A stretch of DNA of 64,000 nucleotides from Oceanimonas doudoroffii. Its GTDB lineage: Bacteria > Pseudomonadota > Gammaproteobacteria > Enterobacterales > Aeromonadaceae. This document shows positions 1 to 9,174 of the stretch, piece after piece; position 1 is the stretch's first letter, and each line of letters starts with the position of its first letter. The position numbers were made by a program, and so were the translations under genes. Under the pieces are notes generated by a model that saw only the letters and a list, made by a program, of their open reading frames with translations, was not told where the DNA came from and searched no databases. The stretch is from positions 620,001 through 684,000 of the forward strand of contig NZ_NBIM01000001.1 of NCBI RefSeq assembly GCF_002242685.1. The letters are read 5' to 3'.

Positions 1-547
1 TGGCCAGGGAACGTACCAGCGCCGGATAGCCATCTGCGCTCAGCGGCGTTTCAATACGAAAGTCTTGTTGCTCCAGCAGTACGCCGGCATGGTTAAGCAG
101 TTGCCATTGCCCTTGAATCAGGGCAATGCCGTCGTAGCGTCCCTGAAAACGATCCAGCCGCAGGCGAAGTTCACGGCCCTCGCCGGCAGTGCTGGTGGCC
201 TGGACTTGGCCTCGAGTCACTACCTGGGCCTGTGGCAGGGCTGAGCTAAGCCGGCGTTGCAGCAGGTGTTGCAGCTGGTTGGGCAGGGCTTCGGCCCACA
301 GGTGACCACGAGCCTGATGCACTTCGAGCTCGTTCAGCTGCATCACAATACCCTCGCCGTCGAGAAAGGCGGCGGTGTGAATAGGGGCCAGGTTTACAAT
401 CAGCCGGCCATCGTGCTGGCGCGCCGCCGGGCTCGCCGGCAACAGGTAGCTGCTGGCGCCGCTGCCGGCGGGGCCGCCACATCCGGCCAGAGTCAGTGCC
501 AGCAGCAAGGGCGCAAGTCGCAGAGGGTTTGAAGAAATGGTGGTCAT
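1..547 (-). CDS. pqiC: PqiC-type outer-membrane lipoprotein (3' end outside window)
   Basis: Third gene of a pqiABC operon. PqiC is an outer-membrane lipoprotein that in E. coli forms a ring receiving the PqiB tube, helping move lipid between the membranes. The ATG overlaps the pqiB stop by four bases. The N-terminus is a lipoprotein signal: a short basic start, a Leu/Ala-rich stretch and the lipobox LAGC, with the acylated Cys at about residue 20. The rest resembles the ABC-type transport auxiliary lipoprotein family (VNLAPIHTAAFLDGEGIVMQ, then a helix with LPNQLQHLLQRRL). About 182 codons are visible and the C-terminus runs off the left edge. Not listed as a long open frame because it has no stop in the window. 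Confidence 0.87.
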   Translation of the reverse strand, partial: MTTISSNPLRLAPLLLALTLAGCGGPAGSGASSYLLPASPAARQHDGRLIVNLAPIHTAAFLDGEGIVMQLNELEVHQARGHLWAEALPNQLQHLLQRRLSSALPQAQVVTRGQVQATSTAGEGRELRLRLDRFQGRYDGIALIQGQWQLLNHAGVLLEQQDFRIETPLSADGYPALVRSLA

Positions 548-2181
548 TGGGCCGCCTTAGGTTGTGGATCTCGAGAGGGTTTGCGATCGAAAATCAGAGC
601 GTTGGGCTGATCGTTAAGGGTTCGAACCACGGGCTGCAGCTCCCGCATCAGCTGTTCCAGCCGCGACAGGGTGCCGGTCAGCTCGCCATAGCCTTCGGAT
701 CCCGGGGCAAAACCCTGCAGGGTATCGCTGAGCTGGCGCAGGGTCTGGTTGACGTTGCCGGGCAGGGCCGAGGTGTCTGGGCTGTCCAAAAGGTTGTCTA
801 CCGAGGCGGCAATCTGGTTCACTTTTTCCATGGTCTGGTGGGTGCTGGCCAGGGTCTGGTTGAGGTTGTCGACCACGGGTTCAATCTCCAGGTTGTTGAG
901 CTTGTCGAGCAGGTTGGAGACCTTCTGTTCAATCTGGGCAAATCCGCCCGTGGTGGTGGGGAACACGCGACGCTTCACAAAGGTCAGGGAGGTATAGGGC
1001 TCGGCTTCTTTCTGAAAATTGAGATCCACGAAAAGGGCGCCGGTCAGCAGGTTGCCGGCCTTGAGCGAGGCGCGCAGGCCATGGCCGAACATGCGATCCA
1101 GGCGGGCGTACCAGGCCTTGGTGTCGATAATTTCGGTGGTGTTGTCAAAGCGCTGGGGCTCTATGCGGATCAGCACCGGAATGGCGAAACGACTGAGAGA
1201 GTCCGGTTGGGGGGCGGTAAAGTGAAAGGGCACGCTGACCACGGAGCCGATGCGCACGCCCCGATATTCCACCGGGGCGCCGGGTGTCAGGCCGCGCACG
1301 GTGTCGTCCACCAGCAACACGTACTCCAGGTACTGGTCATAGCTGCCTTCATTGGCGCTTTCCGCATCGGCAAACAGCATATAGGTGGCTCCGGCCTTGG
1401 CCTTGTGACCCATGGCGGTATTCTCGGGCACCCCAAAGGTGACGCCGCCACCCACCAGGGATTCCAGCGAGCCGACATTCACGCGAAAACCCTGAGAGTC
1501 CAGGCGCATGTCGATGCCCGAGCTGGTCCAGAAGCGGGTGGTGCTGGTCACCAGCACGTCGTAAGGTGACTGAATGTAAAGCCGGTGACGCATTTCGCGT
1601 TTTTCCGGATCAAATTCGCTGTGCTCTACCCGGCCCACGGTGTAGCCCTGGTAGCTGACCGGATCGCCGGTGGACACGGCGTTGCCCACCTGGCTTATCA
1701 GGTTGATGCGCAGTCCGGCGGCATCGGGCGGAGCCACCGGCGGCTGCTCCAGCACCTGAAAGCGCCGCTTCGACTGTTCACTGCTGCCTGGCAGCAGTTG
1801 TATATAGGCCCCGGAAAGCACGGTGTTGAGTCCGCTGATACCTTCCCGGCCGATGCGCGGCTTGACCACCCAGAAGCGGGTTTCGGCGTTGAGCATGTCT
1901 TCCGCCTGGGGGCTCATGCGTGCGGTGATCAGCGCATGTTGCAGATCATCCGACAGTCGCACCTTTTCAACCCGGCCCACTTCCACGTTGCGGGTCTTGA
2001 TCAGGGTTTTGCCCGCCTCAATGCCCTCGGCGTTGTCCATTACCAGGGTAATGGAAGGCCCGAGCTTGCTCAGGTTGTCATAGATCATCCAGGAGCCGAT
2101 CAGTACGGCCACCAGGGGCACTATCCAGATCGGCGACAGGGAGCGCTGGGTTCGGCGTTCGGCGCGGGGAGATTCAGACAT
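544..2181 (-). CDS. pqiB: PqiB, MCE-domain periplasm-spanning lipid transport protein
   Basis: A 545-residue protein, the usual length for PqiB (546 in E. coli). One membrane segment (about residues 19-38, IWIVPLVAVLIGSWMIY) is followed by three MCE domains (roughly 35-130, 155-250, 290-400) and a long C-terminal helical region (about 430-520) that forms the needle across the periplasm. Three MCE domains separate it from the seven-domain LetB/YebT. The ATG at 2181 was chosen because MSESPRAERR precedes the membrane helix and the start overlaps the pqiA stop by eight bases; an upstream in-frame start would run far into pqiA. It probably works with PqiA and PqiC in phospholipid transport and membrane stress resistance. 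Confidence 0.93.
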   Translation of the reverse strand: MSESPRAERRTQRSLSPIWIVPLVAVLIGSWMIYDNLSKLGPSITLVMDNAEGIEAGKTLIKTRNVEVGRVEKVRLSDDLQHALITARMSPQAEDMLNAETRFWVVKPRIGREGISGLNTVLSGAYIQLLPGSSEQSKRRFQVLEQPPVAPPDAAGLRINLISQVGNAVSTGDPVSYQGYTVGRVEHSEFDPEKREMRHRLYIQSPYDVLVTSTTRFWTSSGIDMRLDSQGFRVNVGSLESLVGGGVTFGVPENTAMGHKAKAGATYMLFADAESANEGSYDQYLEYVLLVDDTVRGLTPGAPVEYRGVRIGSVVSVPFHFTAPQPDSLSRFAIPVLIRIEPQRFDNTTEIIDTKAWYARLDRMFGHGLRASLKAGNLLTGALFVDLNFQKEAEPYTSLTFVKRRVFPTTTGGFAQIEQKVSNLLDKLNNLEIEPVVDNLNQTLASTHQTMEKVNQIAASVDNLLDSPDTSALPGNVNQTLRQLSDTLQGFAPGSEGYGELTGTLSRLEQLMRELQPVVRTLNDQPNALIFDRKPSRDPQPKAAQ

Positions 2182-3523
2182 ATTCGGATTCCTTGGCGTT
2201 ATCGTTGTTATCCTGTCCGGTATCGGTGCCGGCCCAGATACTGCGCTGATCAAACAGCATGGCCGCCAGCATGGTGAGCACCACCACGGCGGCAAAGGCC
2301 AGGGCCGCCGGCCCGGGCTCAATGGACATCAGGTTGCCGTTGCGAATAAGGGCTACCAGTATGGCCACCACAAATACGTCCACCATGGACCAGCGGCCCA
2401 CAAACTCGGTCATGCGGTACAGTCGAATACGGCGCAGGCGATCCAGCTGGTGTTGCTCCCTGCTGACCACACGACACAACCACAATAGCGCCAGTATCTT
2501 GCTCACCGGCACCACCACGCTGGCGGTAAAGATAATAAAGGCGATGGGCCAGTCACCGTGCTGCACGAACAGCAGCACGCCACCCAGAATGGTTGAAGGA
2601 GAGCTGCTGCCCAGTGAGGTGGTGATCATGATGGGGTAGAGGTTGGCCGGCAGGTACATGATCACCGCCGCCGCCAGCAGGGCCAGGGTGGCCTGATTGT
2701 TGACACCGTGCCAGGGGTGCAGGCGTTCATCGCAACGCCCGCAACGGGCCTTGCCGCCATCGTCGGGCAGGCGGTTGATCATGCCACAGGTAGGGCAGCC
2801 ACACAGGCCTTGCGAACTGGCGGTGTGGCCGGGTTTAGCCTCGGGGGGCGCCATGCTCTGGCTATCGAGAAAAAACCACAGCCAGTCCCGATCCACCGAC
2901 TGGGTGGTCAGTAGCAGCAACAGGGCAAAGGCGCAAAAGGTCCAGAACGACAAGCCAAGTTCAATGTCGGCCATGCCGATCACCTTGATCAAGCTCACCA
3001 GGGTGCCTATCACGAAGACGTCGGCCATCATCCAGGGGGTAACGTGGCGCAGGGTGCGGGCAATCTGGTGGCTGCTGGGCAGGGGGCGGCGCAACAGCGC
3101 CCCCGCACACAGCCAGCCCAGGCTGCACAGGTAGACCGCGGGCAGAATGATTACCGTCAGCAGCACGCACAGGGCCATTAGCGGCTGGTGCAGCCCCATC
3201 AGGGTGGCGGCGCTGTCGGTCAGTTCAATGCGGTTGCCGATGCCACTCAGTTCAAAGCCGATAAAGGGAAAGGCCACCGACAACCCCAGGGCCACCAGGG
3301 TTGCCAGCACCAGCGCCAGGGTACGCTCCGCCGGATTGGCATGACGGCGCACCAGGGTGTGGCCGCAACGGGGGCAGTCGGCCTTTTGCCCGACGGCCAG
3401 TGGCGGCAGTGCCACCAGCAGATCGCACTCGTGGCACACGCGCAGGCGCCGGCGAGAAACGGGCGCCTGCCGGTGGTGATGCGAGGCTGGCGTAGGACGG
3501 GGTGCGCTCAAACAAATGCCCAT
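2174..3523 (-). CDS. pqiA: PqiA, integral inner-membrane partner of PqiB
   Basis: Polytopic inner-membrane protein of 449 residues. It has two PqiA domains, each with a zinc-ribbon-like motif followed by membrane helices: CHEC at 30-33 with CPRC at 50-53, and a second CPTC/CGRC pair near the middle (after GLCGCPTCGM). The layout matches the E. coli protein, whose start HHHAAKHILCSQCDMLVALP resembles the LRVCHECDLLVALP here. The N-terminus is about 20-30 residues longer than in E. coli, so a start further in is possible. First gene of the pqiABC operon; the promoter should lie in 3524-3700, shared with the divergent chemoreceptor gene. Confidence 0.92.
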   Translation of the reverse strand: MGICLSAPRPTPASHHHRQAPVSRRRLRVCHECDLLVALPPLAVGQKADCPRCGHTLVRRHANPAERTLALVLATLVALGLSVAFPFIGFELSGIGNRIELTDSAATLMGLHQPLMALCVLLTVIILPAVYLCSLGWLCAGALLRRPLPSSHQIARTLRHVTPWMMADVFVIGTLVSLIKVIGMADIELGLSFWTFCAFALLLLLTTQSVDRDWLWFFLDSQSMAPPEAKPGHTASSQGLCGCPTCGMINRLPDDGGKARCGRCDERLHPWHGVNNQATLALLAAAVIMYLPANLYPIMITTSLGSSSPSTILGGVLLFVQHGDWPIAFIIFTASVVVPVSKILALLWLCRVVSREQHQLDRLRRIRLYRMTEFVGRWSMVDVFVVAILVALIRNGNLMSIEPGPAALAFAAVVVLTMLAAMLFDQRSIWAGTDTGQDNNDNAKESEYV

Positions 3524-3706
3524 AAAAGATGAAAGATCAGTCGCTTGATACTACGACAGGTGTGAGGCCCGGATAAAGGCAGATCGTGCTCGCCACAGCA
3601 AAATATGAATGATTGTATACATTGATATTAAAAGTTGTTTCAGATTTGCGGCGGGCAGTCGATAACAGGGTTTCTAGGGATCCTGAATAAAGTCGTAGGA
3701 GAAAAG

Positions 3707-5329
3707 GTGTTTCGAAATATCAATATTGGCCTCAGAGCGGCGCTGGCATTTGGCGCTATTGGCGTGCTGATGCTGATTCTGGGGGTGCTCAGCCTGGTGC
3801 AGCTTGACAAACTGAACGACCAAATTACCGTGCTGGCCACTCAACGAGTGCCCAGCCTGACTGCGGTGGAAAACATCGACAAGGAATTCTTGCGTATTCG
3901 CCTGCACAGCCTGGCCCTGGCCAACTCTGCCGAGCCGGAAAAGCGGGCCGAGTCCCGCGCCAACCTGGAGACCGCCCGGCGGGAGCTGGAGCGCTTTCGC
4001 CAGCAATATGATGACTTGGCCCGACTGTCCGCCGCCCGGGAACTGCTGGAGCGCTTTGAGGCGGTAGAAGCCCGTTACTGGCAGGCCCACGGCCGCATCA
4101 TGCGCCAGGCCGAGGTGGGCGATGTGGCCGGGGCCAACCTGGCATCACGCCAGGAGCTGGCTCCGCTCGCTGAGCAGCTGGCGGAGCTGCTGCATCGCAT
4201 GAATGGCATTCAGCATCAGCGCATTGATGACACCAACAGCGAAACCGATGCGCTGTTTGCCTTGTCCCGCAATGTCATTATCGCCCTGCTGCTGCTGGCC
4301 CTGGCGGGCATGGCGGCGCTGGCCTGGCTGCTTACCCGCAGCATAGTCCTTCCCCTGAACGATGCGGTACGGGTGGCCGAGACCATCGCCAAGGGCGATC
4401 TGACCCGCTCCGTGCACGTAAACGGCAAGGATGAGCTGGCACGGCTGCTGACAGCGCTGCGCAATATGCAGCAGAGCCTGCAGCAGACGGTGAAGCTGAT
4501 CGCCGACTCTTCCCACCAGCTGGCCTCCACCTCGGAAGAGCTGAGCTCGGTGACCGCCGACTCCACCCAGGGACTGCACCGCCAGAATGAGGAGCTGGAG
4601 CAGGCGGCTACCGCGGTTACTGAAATGACCACGGCGGTGGAAGAAGTAGCGCGCAACGCCACCACCACCTCTCATGAGTCGGAGCAGGCCGATGAACGTG
4701 CCCGCTTTGGTCGGGAACGGGTGTCCACTACCGTCAGCTCCATCGAAGGCCTGGCCGGAGAAATTGGTGACACCATGCAGGAAATCGAATCCCTGGCCGC
4801 CCGGGTGAACGACATTACCTCTGTGCTTGACGTGATCCGTGCCATTGCCGATCAGACCAACCTGCTGGCACTGAACGCCGCCATCGAGGCGGCCCGGGCC
4901 GGCGAGTCGGGCAGGGGCTTTGCAGTGGTCGCCGACGAGGTGAGGGCGCTGGCCCACCGCACTCAGGAGTCCACCAAGGAAATCGAGCAGATGATTCAGG
5001 CGGTGCAGCGCGGCTCCCAGGCGGCGGTGTCGGCCATGCAGAGCAGTAACAGCCGCACCGGCGACACCCTGCACATTGCCCGGGAAGCGGGCGAGGCCCT
5101 GGTGCAGATCGCCAGCGCCATCGCCGGCATTAACGAGCGCAACCTGGCCATAGCCAGCGCCGCCGAAGAGCAGGCCCATGTGGCCCGCGAAGTAGACAGC
5201 AACCTGCTGAACATTCGCGATCTGTCGGCTCAGAGCGCCGCCGGTGCCAGCCAGACCAGCACCTCCAGCCAGGAGCTGGCTCGTCTGGCCGGCGAGCTGC
5301 ACACCGTGGTCAATCGCTTCGCGATATAG
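3707..5329 (+). CDS. Methyl-accepting chemotaxis protein
   Basis: Transmembrane chemoreceptor of 540 residues. Order: membrane helix (about 8-32), periplasmic four-helix-bundle-like sensor (35-185), second helix (about 190-212, [20 protein letters not shown]), HAMP, then a long cytoplasmic coiled coil whose conserved hairpin tip is near residue 385 ([19 protein letters not shown]). The ligand cannot be told from sequence. There is no CheR-docking pentapeptide; the end is NRFAI. The GTG at 3707 was chosen because AGGAG lies five bases ahead and the start sits just before the first membrane helix; a TTG 72 bases upstream (3635) has no good ribosome site. Alone in its transcript, ending in a terminator. 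Confidence 0.9.
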   Translation: MFRNINIGLRAALAFGAIGVLMLILGVLSLVQLDKLNDQITVLATQRVPSLTAVENIDKEFLRIRLHSLALANSAEPEKRAESRANLETARRELERFRQQYDDLARLSAARELLERFEAVEARYWQAHGRIMRQAEVGDVAGANLASRQELAPLAEQLAELLHRMNGIQHQRIDDTNSETDALFALSRNVIIALLLLALAGMAALAWLLTRSIVLPLNDAVRVAETIAKGDLTRSVHVNGKDELARLLTALRNMQQSLQQTVKLIADSSHQLASTSEELSSVTADSTQGLHRQNEELEQAATAVTEMTTAVEEVARNATTTSHESEQADERARFGRERVSTTVSSIEGLAGEIGDTMQEIESLAARVNDITSVLDVIRAIADQTNLLALNAAIEAARAGESGRGFAVVADEVRALAHRTQESTKEIEQMIQAVQRGSQAAVSAMQSSNSRTGDTLHIAREAGEALVQIASAIAGINERNLAIASAAEEQAHVAREVDSNLLNIRDLSAQSAAGASQTSTSSQELARLAGELHTVVNRFAI

Positions 5330-5362
5330 CCTTGGTACCACCCATAAATTGGTGCCAGCCAT

Positions 5363-5390
5363 AAAAAAGCCCCGCATTGGCGGGGCTTTT
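5363..5390. terminator. Bidirectional terminator between mcp and aspC
   Basis: Nine-base stem (AAGCCCCGC / GCGGGGCTT, 5367-5375 with 5380-5388) and a four-base loop, with A-run before and T-run after. It can serve both convergent genes. Confidence 0.85.
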
Positions 5391-5407
5391 GCATTCAGCA
5401 CAAAGGA

Positions 5408-6598
5408 TTACAGCACGGCGGCAATGCCGTCACACAGAGCGTCGATGTTGGCCTTGGTAATGCCGGCCACGCTGATGCGGCCTGAGCCCACGATGTAGAT
5501 GCCGAATTCGTCCTTCAGGCGCTCCACCTGCTCCTTGGTCAGGCCGGAGAAGGAGAACATGCCGTTCTGGCGGGCGATAAAGCTGAAGTCGCGGTCAACG
5601 CCGCGGGCCGCCAGCTTTTCCACGAACAGGGTGCGCATTTCCTGAATGCGGTCACGCATTTCAGCAAGCTCGGCCTGCCAGTCGGCGTAAAGCTCGGGAT
5701 CGTTGGCAATAATGGCCACCACGTTGGCGCCGTGAGACGGCGGGTTGGAGTAGTTGGCGCGAATGATGCCCTTGACCTGGCTGAAGCTGGTATTGGCGGT
5801 ATCGGCATCCTTGGCGACCAGGGTAAAGGCACCCACGCGCTCATTGTAGAGGCCGAAGTTCTTGGAGAAGGAGCTGGCGATCAACAGCTCGGGGTTGTGC
5901 TTGGCAAACAGGCGCAGGCCATAGGCGTCTTCTTCGGTGCCCTGGGCAAAACCCTGGTAGGCGAAGTCGAACATCGGCAGCCAGCCCTTTTCGGCGGACA
6001 GCTCGGCAAGCGTTTGCCACTGCTCTGCGGTGGGATCGATGCCGGTGGGGTTGTGGCAGCAACCGTGGAACAGCACCACGTCACCGGCCTTGGCGTCTTG
6101 CAGGCTGGCCAGCATGGCGTCAAAGTCCAGATCCTTGGTTTCGGCGTTGTAGTAGCCGTATTCCTTCACTTCCAGGCCGGCGGCGGTAAACACGGCGCGG
6201 TGGTTGGCCCAGGTGGGGTTGGAAATCCAGATGGTGTTGGTGTCGAGCTGGCGGGCGATAAATTCGCCGGCGATGCGCAGGGCACCGGTGCCGCCCGGGG
6301 CCTGAGCGGTGCGGGCACGCTGCTCGGCGATGATGGCCGCGTCGGCGCCAAACAGCAGCTTCTGCACTACCTGACCATAGGCCTCAATGCCTTCTATGCT
6401 GAGATAGTTTTTGGTGGTTTGCTCCTGCACCAGGCGGGCTTCGGCCTTTTTCACGCAGCGCAGTACCGGGGTCTGACCGGCTTCGTCTTTGTAGATACCA
6501 ACGCCCAGGTTGATTTTGTCGGTACGGGTATCTTTACGGAACGCATCGGTCAGGCCCAGAATGGGGTCGGCCGGTGCAGCAGTGACCTTCTCGAACAT
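5408..6598 (-). CDS. aspC: Aspartate/aromatic aminotransferase AspC
   Basis: PLP-dependent class I aminotransferase of 396 residues, the same length as E. coli AspC and closely similar throughout ([69 protein letters not shown]). The Lys of [11 protein letters not shown] is the PLP Schiff-base residue, and the HNPTG segment binds the cofactor ring. It interconverts aspartate/2-oxoglutarate and oxaloacetate/glutamate, with activity on aromatic amino acids likely. AAGGAA lies ahead of the ATG. Only about 60 bases separate it from the exporter gene upstream, so part of its transcription may come from there. Confidence 0.96.
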   Translation of the reverse strand: MFEKVTAAPADPILGLTDAFRKDTRTDKINLGVGIYKDEAGQTPVLRCVKKAEARLVQEQTTKNYLSIEGIEAYGQVVQKLLFGADAAIIAEQRARTAQAPGGTGALRIAGEFIARQLDTNTIWISNPTWANHRAVFTAAGLEVKEYGYYNAETKDLDFDAMLASLQDAKAGDVVLFHGCCHNPTGIDPTAEQWQTLAELSAEKGWLPMFDFAYQGFAQGTEEDAYGLRLFAKHNPELLIASSFSKNFGLYNERVGAFTLVAKDADTANTSFSQVKGIIRANYSNPPSHGANVVAIIANDPELYADWQAELAEMRDRIQEMRTLFVEKLAARGVDRDFSFIARQNGMFSFSGLTKEQVERLKDEFGIYIVGSGRISVAGITKANIDALCDGIAAVL

Positions 6599-6660
6599 AG
6601 TCTTGTCAATTCCTTCTTGTAAAAGCGAGTGTGGTCGCCAAGCGACGGCTTTTAGTTATA

Positions 6661-7857
6661 TCACTTGCGCCCTGCCGCTGCCAGCGCGGGCCGCACCAGC
6701 AGCCAGTAACTGGCCAGGGCTAACCAGGCGCACAGGCTCATCACCAGGGTCATGGGCAGCGCCGACACCGCATGGCTGGCATTAACCGCAAAGGTGGCCA
6801 CGGCGCCCAGACCAAAGCGGGTGGTGCCGGCCAGCGCCGAGGCGGTGCCGGCAGCCTCGGGAAAATGGCTGAGCAGGCCGGCCATGGAATTGGCCCCTAC
6901 CAGGCTGATTTGGGCGATCAGCACCATCACCGCCGGCACCAGTGCCCACAGTCCGCCAAACCCGGTGAAACCACAAAACAGCAGTACCACGGCGGCCAGT
7001 GCCGCCGTGGTCAGCCCCGCCTTGAGCAGGCGATCACTGCCAAGCCGGGGCACCAGCCGGCTGTTGCCAAAAGTCAGCACCATCATCAGCACGATATTCA
7101 TGGCAAACAACAGGCCGTAGTGTTCGGCGGGCACGTCGTAAAGTTCGATATACACCAGTGGCGAGCCCGAAATGAAGGCAAACATGGCAGCGGTGGTCAT
7201 GGCGCCGCAGCCGATATAGCCCAACGCCGCCCGGTGGCGCAGTACCCGGCCGTAATTCTGTAGCACCGGCCACAACCGGAATGGCTGGCGATGTTCGGGT
7301 TTGAGGGTTTCGGGAATGCGCAGGGCCAGTGCCACCGACACCAGGGCACCAATGATGGCCAGCAACACAAAAATGCTGTGCCAGTGCCCCACCAGCAGCA
7401 GATAACCACCGACGATGGGGGCGACCAGGGGCGCCAGGGTCATCACCAGGATCACCATGGACATGATGCGGGCGAACATGTCCCGTTCAAACATGTCCCG
7501 CAACAGGGCGTTGAGCACTACGGAGCCGGCGGCGCCGCCGATGGCCTGCAGCAGGCGAAAGGCCATCAGGGTTTCAATGCTGTTGGCAAAGGCACAGCCA
7601 ATACTTGCCAGGGTAAAGAGGCCAAGCCCGCCCAGCATGACCGGCTTGCGTCCGACCGAGTCGGCCAGGGGTCCATAGAGCAGTTGACCGAGGGCAAAGC
7701 CCGCCAGAAACACGCTGATGGTCAACTGGGCCTGGGATACGGGTACGTCCAGATCCCGCGCGATGGCAGGCAGGCTGGGCAGATACATGTCGATGGCCAG
7801 GGGGGTGAGGCCGGCCAGGCTTGCCAGCAGAAGCAACAGGGAAAACGGCAATGCCAT
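6661..7857 (-). CDS. Bcr/CflA-family MFS multidrug exporter
   Basis: Major facilitator with about 12 membrane helices, 398 residues. The Bcr/CflA subfamily is recognised from the first-helix signature LTPLAIDMYLPSLPAIARDL, motif A (GPLADSVGRKPVML) between helices 2 and 3, and the helix-5 region MTLAPLVAPIVGGYLL. Family members are proton-driven exporters of compounds such as bicyclomycin or chloramphenicol; the substrate here is unknown. The ATG at 7857 is preceded by GGATGG. A TTG four codons upstream is less likely. No local regulator gene is present. Confidence 0.88.
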   Translation of the reverse strand: MALPFSLLLLLASLAGLTPLAIDMYLPSLPAIARDLDVPVSQAQLTISVFLAGFALGQLLYGPLADSVGRKPVMLGGLGLFTLASIGCAFANSIETLMAFRLLQAIGGAAGSVVLNALLRDMFERDMFARIMSMVILVMTLAPLVAPIVGGYLLLVGHWHSIFVLLAIIGALVSVALALRIPETLKPEHRQPFRLWPVLQNYGRVLRHRAALGYIGCGAMTTAAMFAFISGSPLVYIELYDVPAEHYGLLFAMNIVLMMVLTFGNSRLVPRLGSDRLLKAGLTTAALAAVVLLFCGFTGFGGLWALVPAVMVLIAQISLVGANSMAGLLSHFPEAAGTASALAGTTRFGLGAVATFAVNASHAVSALPMTLVMSLCAWLALASYWLLVRPALAAAGRK

Positions 7858-7920
7858 AACGCCATCCAAAAGTTACAAAAGAAACATCAGGCCATGATAG
7901 CACCGCCGCCAAGGCCAGTC

Positions 7921-8814
7921 TCAGGGTTGGTAGGGATAAATGTGCAGCCTGGGAATAAGTGGCTCCCCACCGATGCGCGCGGCGCGCCGCTTTCGGGTTT
8001 TCGCCGGCGGGTAGTCGGTGAGGTGGGAAATGGCGGGAACTTCATCCTGACACAATATCAGTGGGAGGTGCGCCTTGAACTGCTGCTGGCGGGGGGACAA
8101 TGGCTGGCTCCAGCGCACATTGACCATGGGGTGGGTTTTCACCGGCCGGCGCAGGCGCAGCTCTACCCCGGCCGGCAGCCGTTTGACGTCGTAGATTTCC
8201 CGGTCGATGCAGGTTTGCCAGGTAGTGGCATCCACCAGCGGGGGAGGGCTTTGCCGGCTTTGCATCAGCTGCGCCACCAGTTTGGTCTTGTCGACTTTCT
8301 GAATGATCTGTTTGTTGGCCCAGGTAAATCCGAGCCTGGACGCGGTATAAGGCAGCAGGGTGAGCTGGCGGTAGACCTGCAGGGTGATAAGACCGGGAAA
8401 GGTGTCGTGCACCAGCGTAAATTTTTTGTCTTTGTCGTCCAGTTGCTGCACCAGGGCACGAAAGGCTTGCTTGAGCCGGTTGATGTCGTCGATCAGCGGA
8501 GCGATGGCAGCACGGCTGTCGGCCGGTAACAGCACAAAACCGGGCAGGCGATAACTGGCCTTGGCGGAGCAATCGGGCTTGATATGCCAACGGCTGAAAC
8601 CGATGAGGCTGGCTTTCAACGCCTCTTCACCGGTTAACCGGTGTTCAATGGTAATGTGTTCGAGAGGATCGTGCTCCTTGCCCTGAGCGACCTCGGGCAA
8701 TTGGTAACAGGTTGCCTGAGTATCGGCATGGGTGCGAAGTTGCTGAGCCAGTTCGCTTATAGCGGTTTCCAGCAGGGAGAGGGTATGACGAAGTTTGGCG
8801 GCCAGGGTAAACAT
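7921..8814 (-). CDS. tus: Tus, replication terminus site-binding protein
   Basis: A 297-residue protein recognisable as Tus (309 in E. coli). Shared blocks in order: LPEV near the N-terminus; FPGLITLQVYRQLTLL then FTWANKQIIQKV (E. coli LPGLITLNAYRTLTVL, FGWANKHIIKNL); LRRPVKTHPMVNVRW (E. coli IKRPVKVQPIARVWY); and the C-terminal LIPRLHIYPY (E. coli IIPRLHLYVAD). Tus binds Ter sites and blocks the DnaB helicase from one side, trapping forks in the terminus. A Ter-like sequence overlaps the region just before the ATG, as TerB does in E. coli, which would allow autorepression. Identity overall is modest, so binding specificity may differ. Confidence 0.88.
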   Translation of the reverse strand: MFTLAAKLRHTLSLLETAISELAQQLRTHADTQATCYQLPEVAQGKEHDPLEHITIEHRLTGEEALKASLIGFSRWHIKPDCSAKASYRLPGFVLLPADSRAAIAPLIDDINRLKQAFRALVQQLDDKDKKFTLVHDTFPGLITLQVYRQLTLLPYTASRLGFTWANKQIIQKVDKTKLVAQLMQSRQSPPPLVDATTWQTCIDREIYDVKRLPAGVELRLRRPVKTHPMVNVRWSQPLSPRQQQFKAHLPLILCQDEVPAISHLTDYPPAKTRKRRAARIGGEPLIPRLHIYPYQP

Positions 8815-8819
8815 AATAA

Positions 8820-8842
8820 TCTATTATGCCAACATACAATAA
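8820..8842 (-). other. Candidate Ter site at the tus start
   Basis: On the minus strand (tus sense) the octamer GTATGTTG, identical to the first half of the E. coli Ter core, lies at 8837-8830, followed by GCATAATAG where TerB has TAACTAAAG. The G at 8837 pairs with the position of the flipped cytosine C(6). It lies five bases before the tus ATG and in the same orientation as TerB relative to tus. Only about 10 of 15 defined consensus positions match. Confidence 0.55.
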
Positions 8843-8949
8843 TGACTTAATCATAATCTCGATTGGGGAATGTGCAACACCCAAGAAGGGGTCTTCAGGG
8901 AAATGAATCGAAATTTAACATAAGTTGATGGTCTGCGTAGATTGAATAC

Positions 8950-9050
8950 AAAAAAAGCCAGGTACAAAATCCGTGTACCTGGCTCAGGGGAATGGCTCAT
9001 TAACTGAGCCGTGCGCTAGTAGAGACCGCCCGAGGCCGGGCGCCCTCTGT
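8950..9050 (-). ncRNA. Possible small RNA with intrinsic terminator
   Basis: Read leftwards, three hairpins follow one another: CGCCCG/CGGGCG (9027-9042), GGCTCA/TGAGCC (8994-9010) and a strong 10-bp stem AGCCAGGTAC/GTACCTGGCT (8956-8984) with seven T residues on the minus strand. This ends a leftward transcript, but no protein gene on that strand lies between here and the divergent yebG. A weak TAAAAT at about 9050 could be its -10. The 5' end is a guess and no known RNA family was recognised. An alternative is a terminator that insulates tus from antisense transcription. Confidence 0.4.
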
Positions 9051-9142
9051 GTAAATTTTAGACTTTAATCGACCTCTCGCCAGCCCATGTGGCTAAAAAC
9101 ACCTACTTACGAGCGGCTTGCAATTGAAGGAAGAGCTGATTA

Positions 9143-9158
9143 CTGTGTTTATATACAG
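9143..9158 (+). promoter_or_regulatory. LexA (SOS) box of yebG
   Basis: CTGTGTTTATATACAG fits the LexA consensus CTGT-N8-ACAG perfectly. It ends 16 bases before the yebG ATG, with the ribosome site AAGGAG in between, so LexA would cover the promoter. Confidence 0.9.
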
Positions 9159-9174
9159 ATAAAAGGAGTCCGCC

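Noticed and set aside
1439..1451. Near-match to the MatP site matS (GTGACGCCGCCAC); another at 52407-52419
   Set aside because: Each has one mismatch and lies inside coding sequence; a few such matches are expected by chance in 64 kb, and no exact site was seen.
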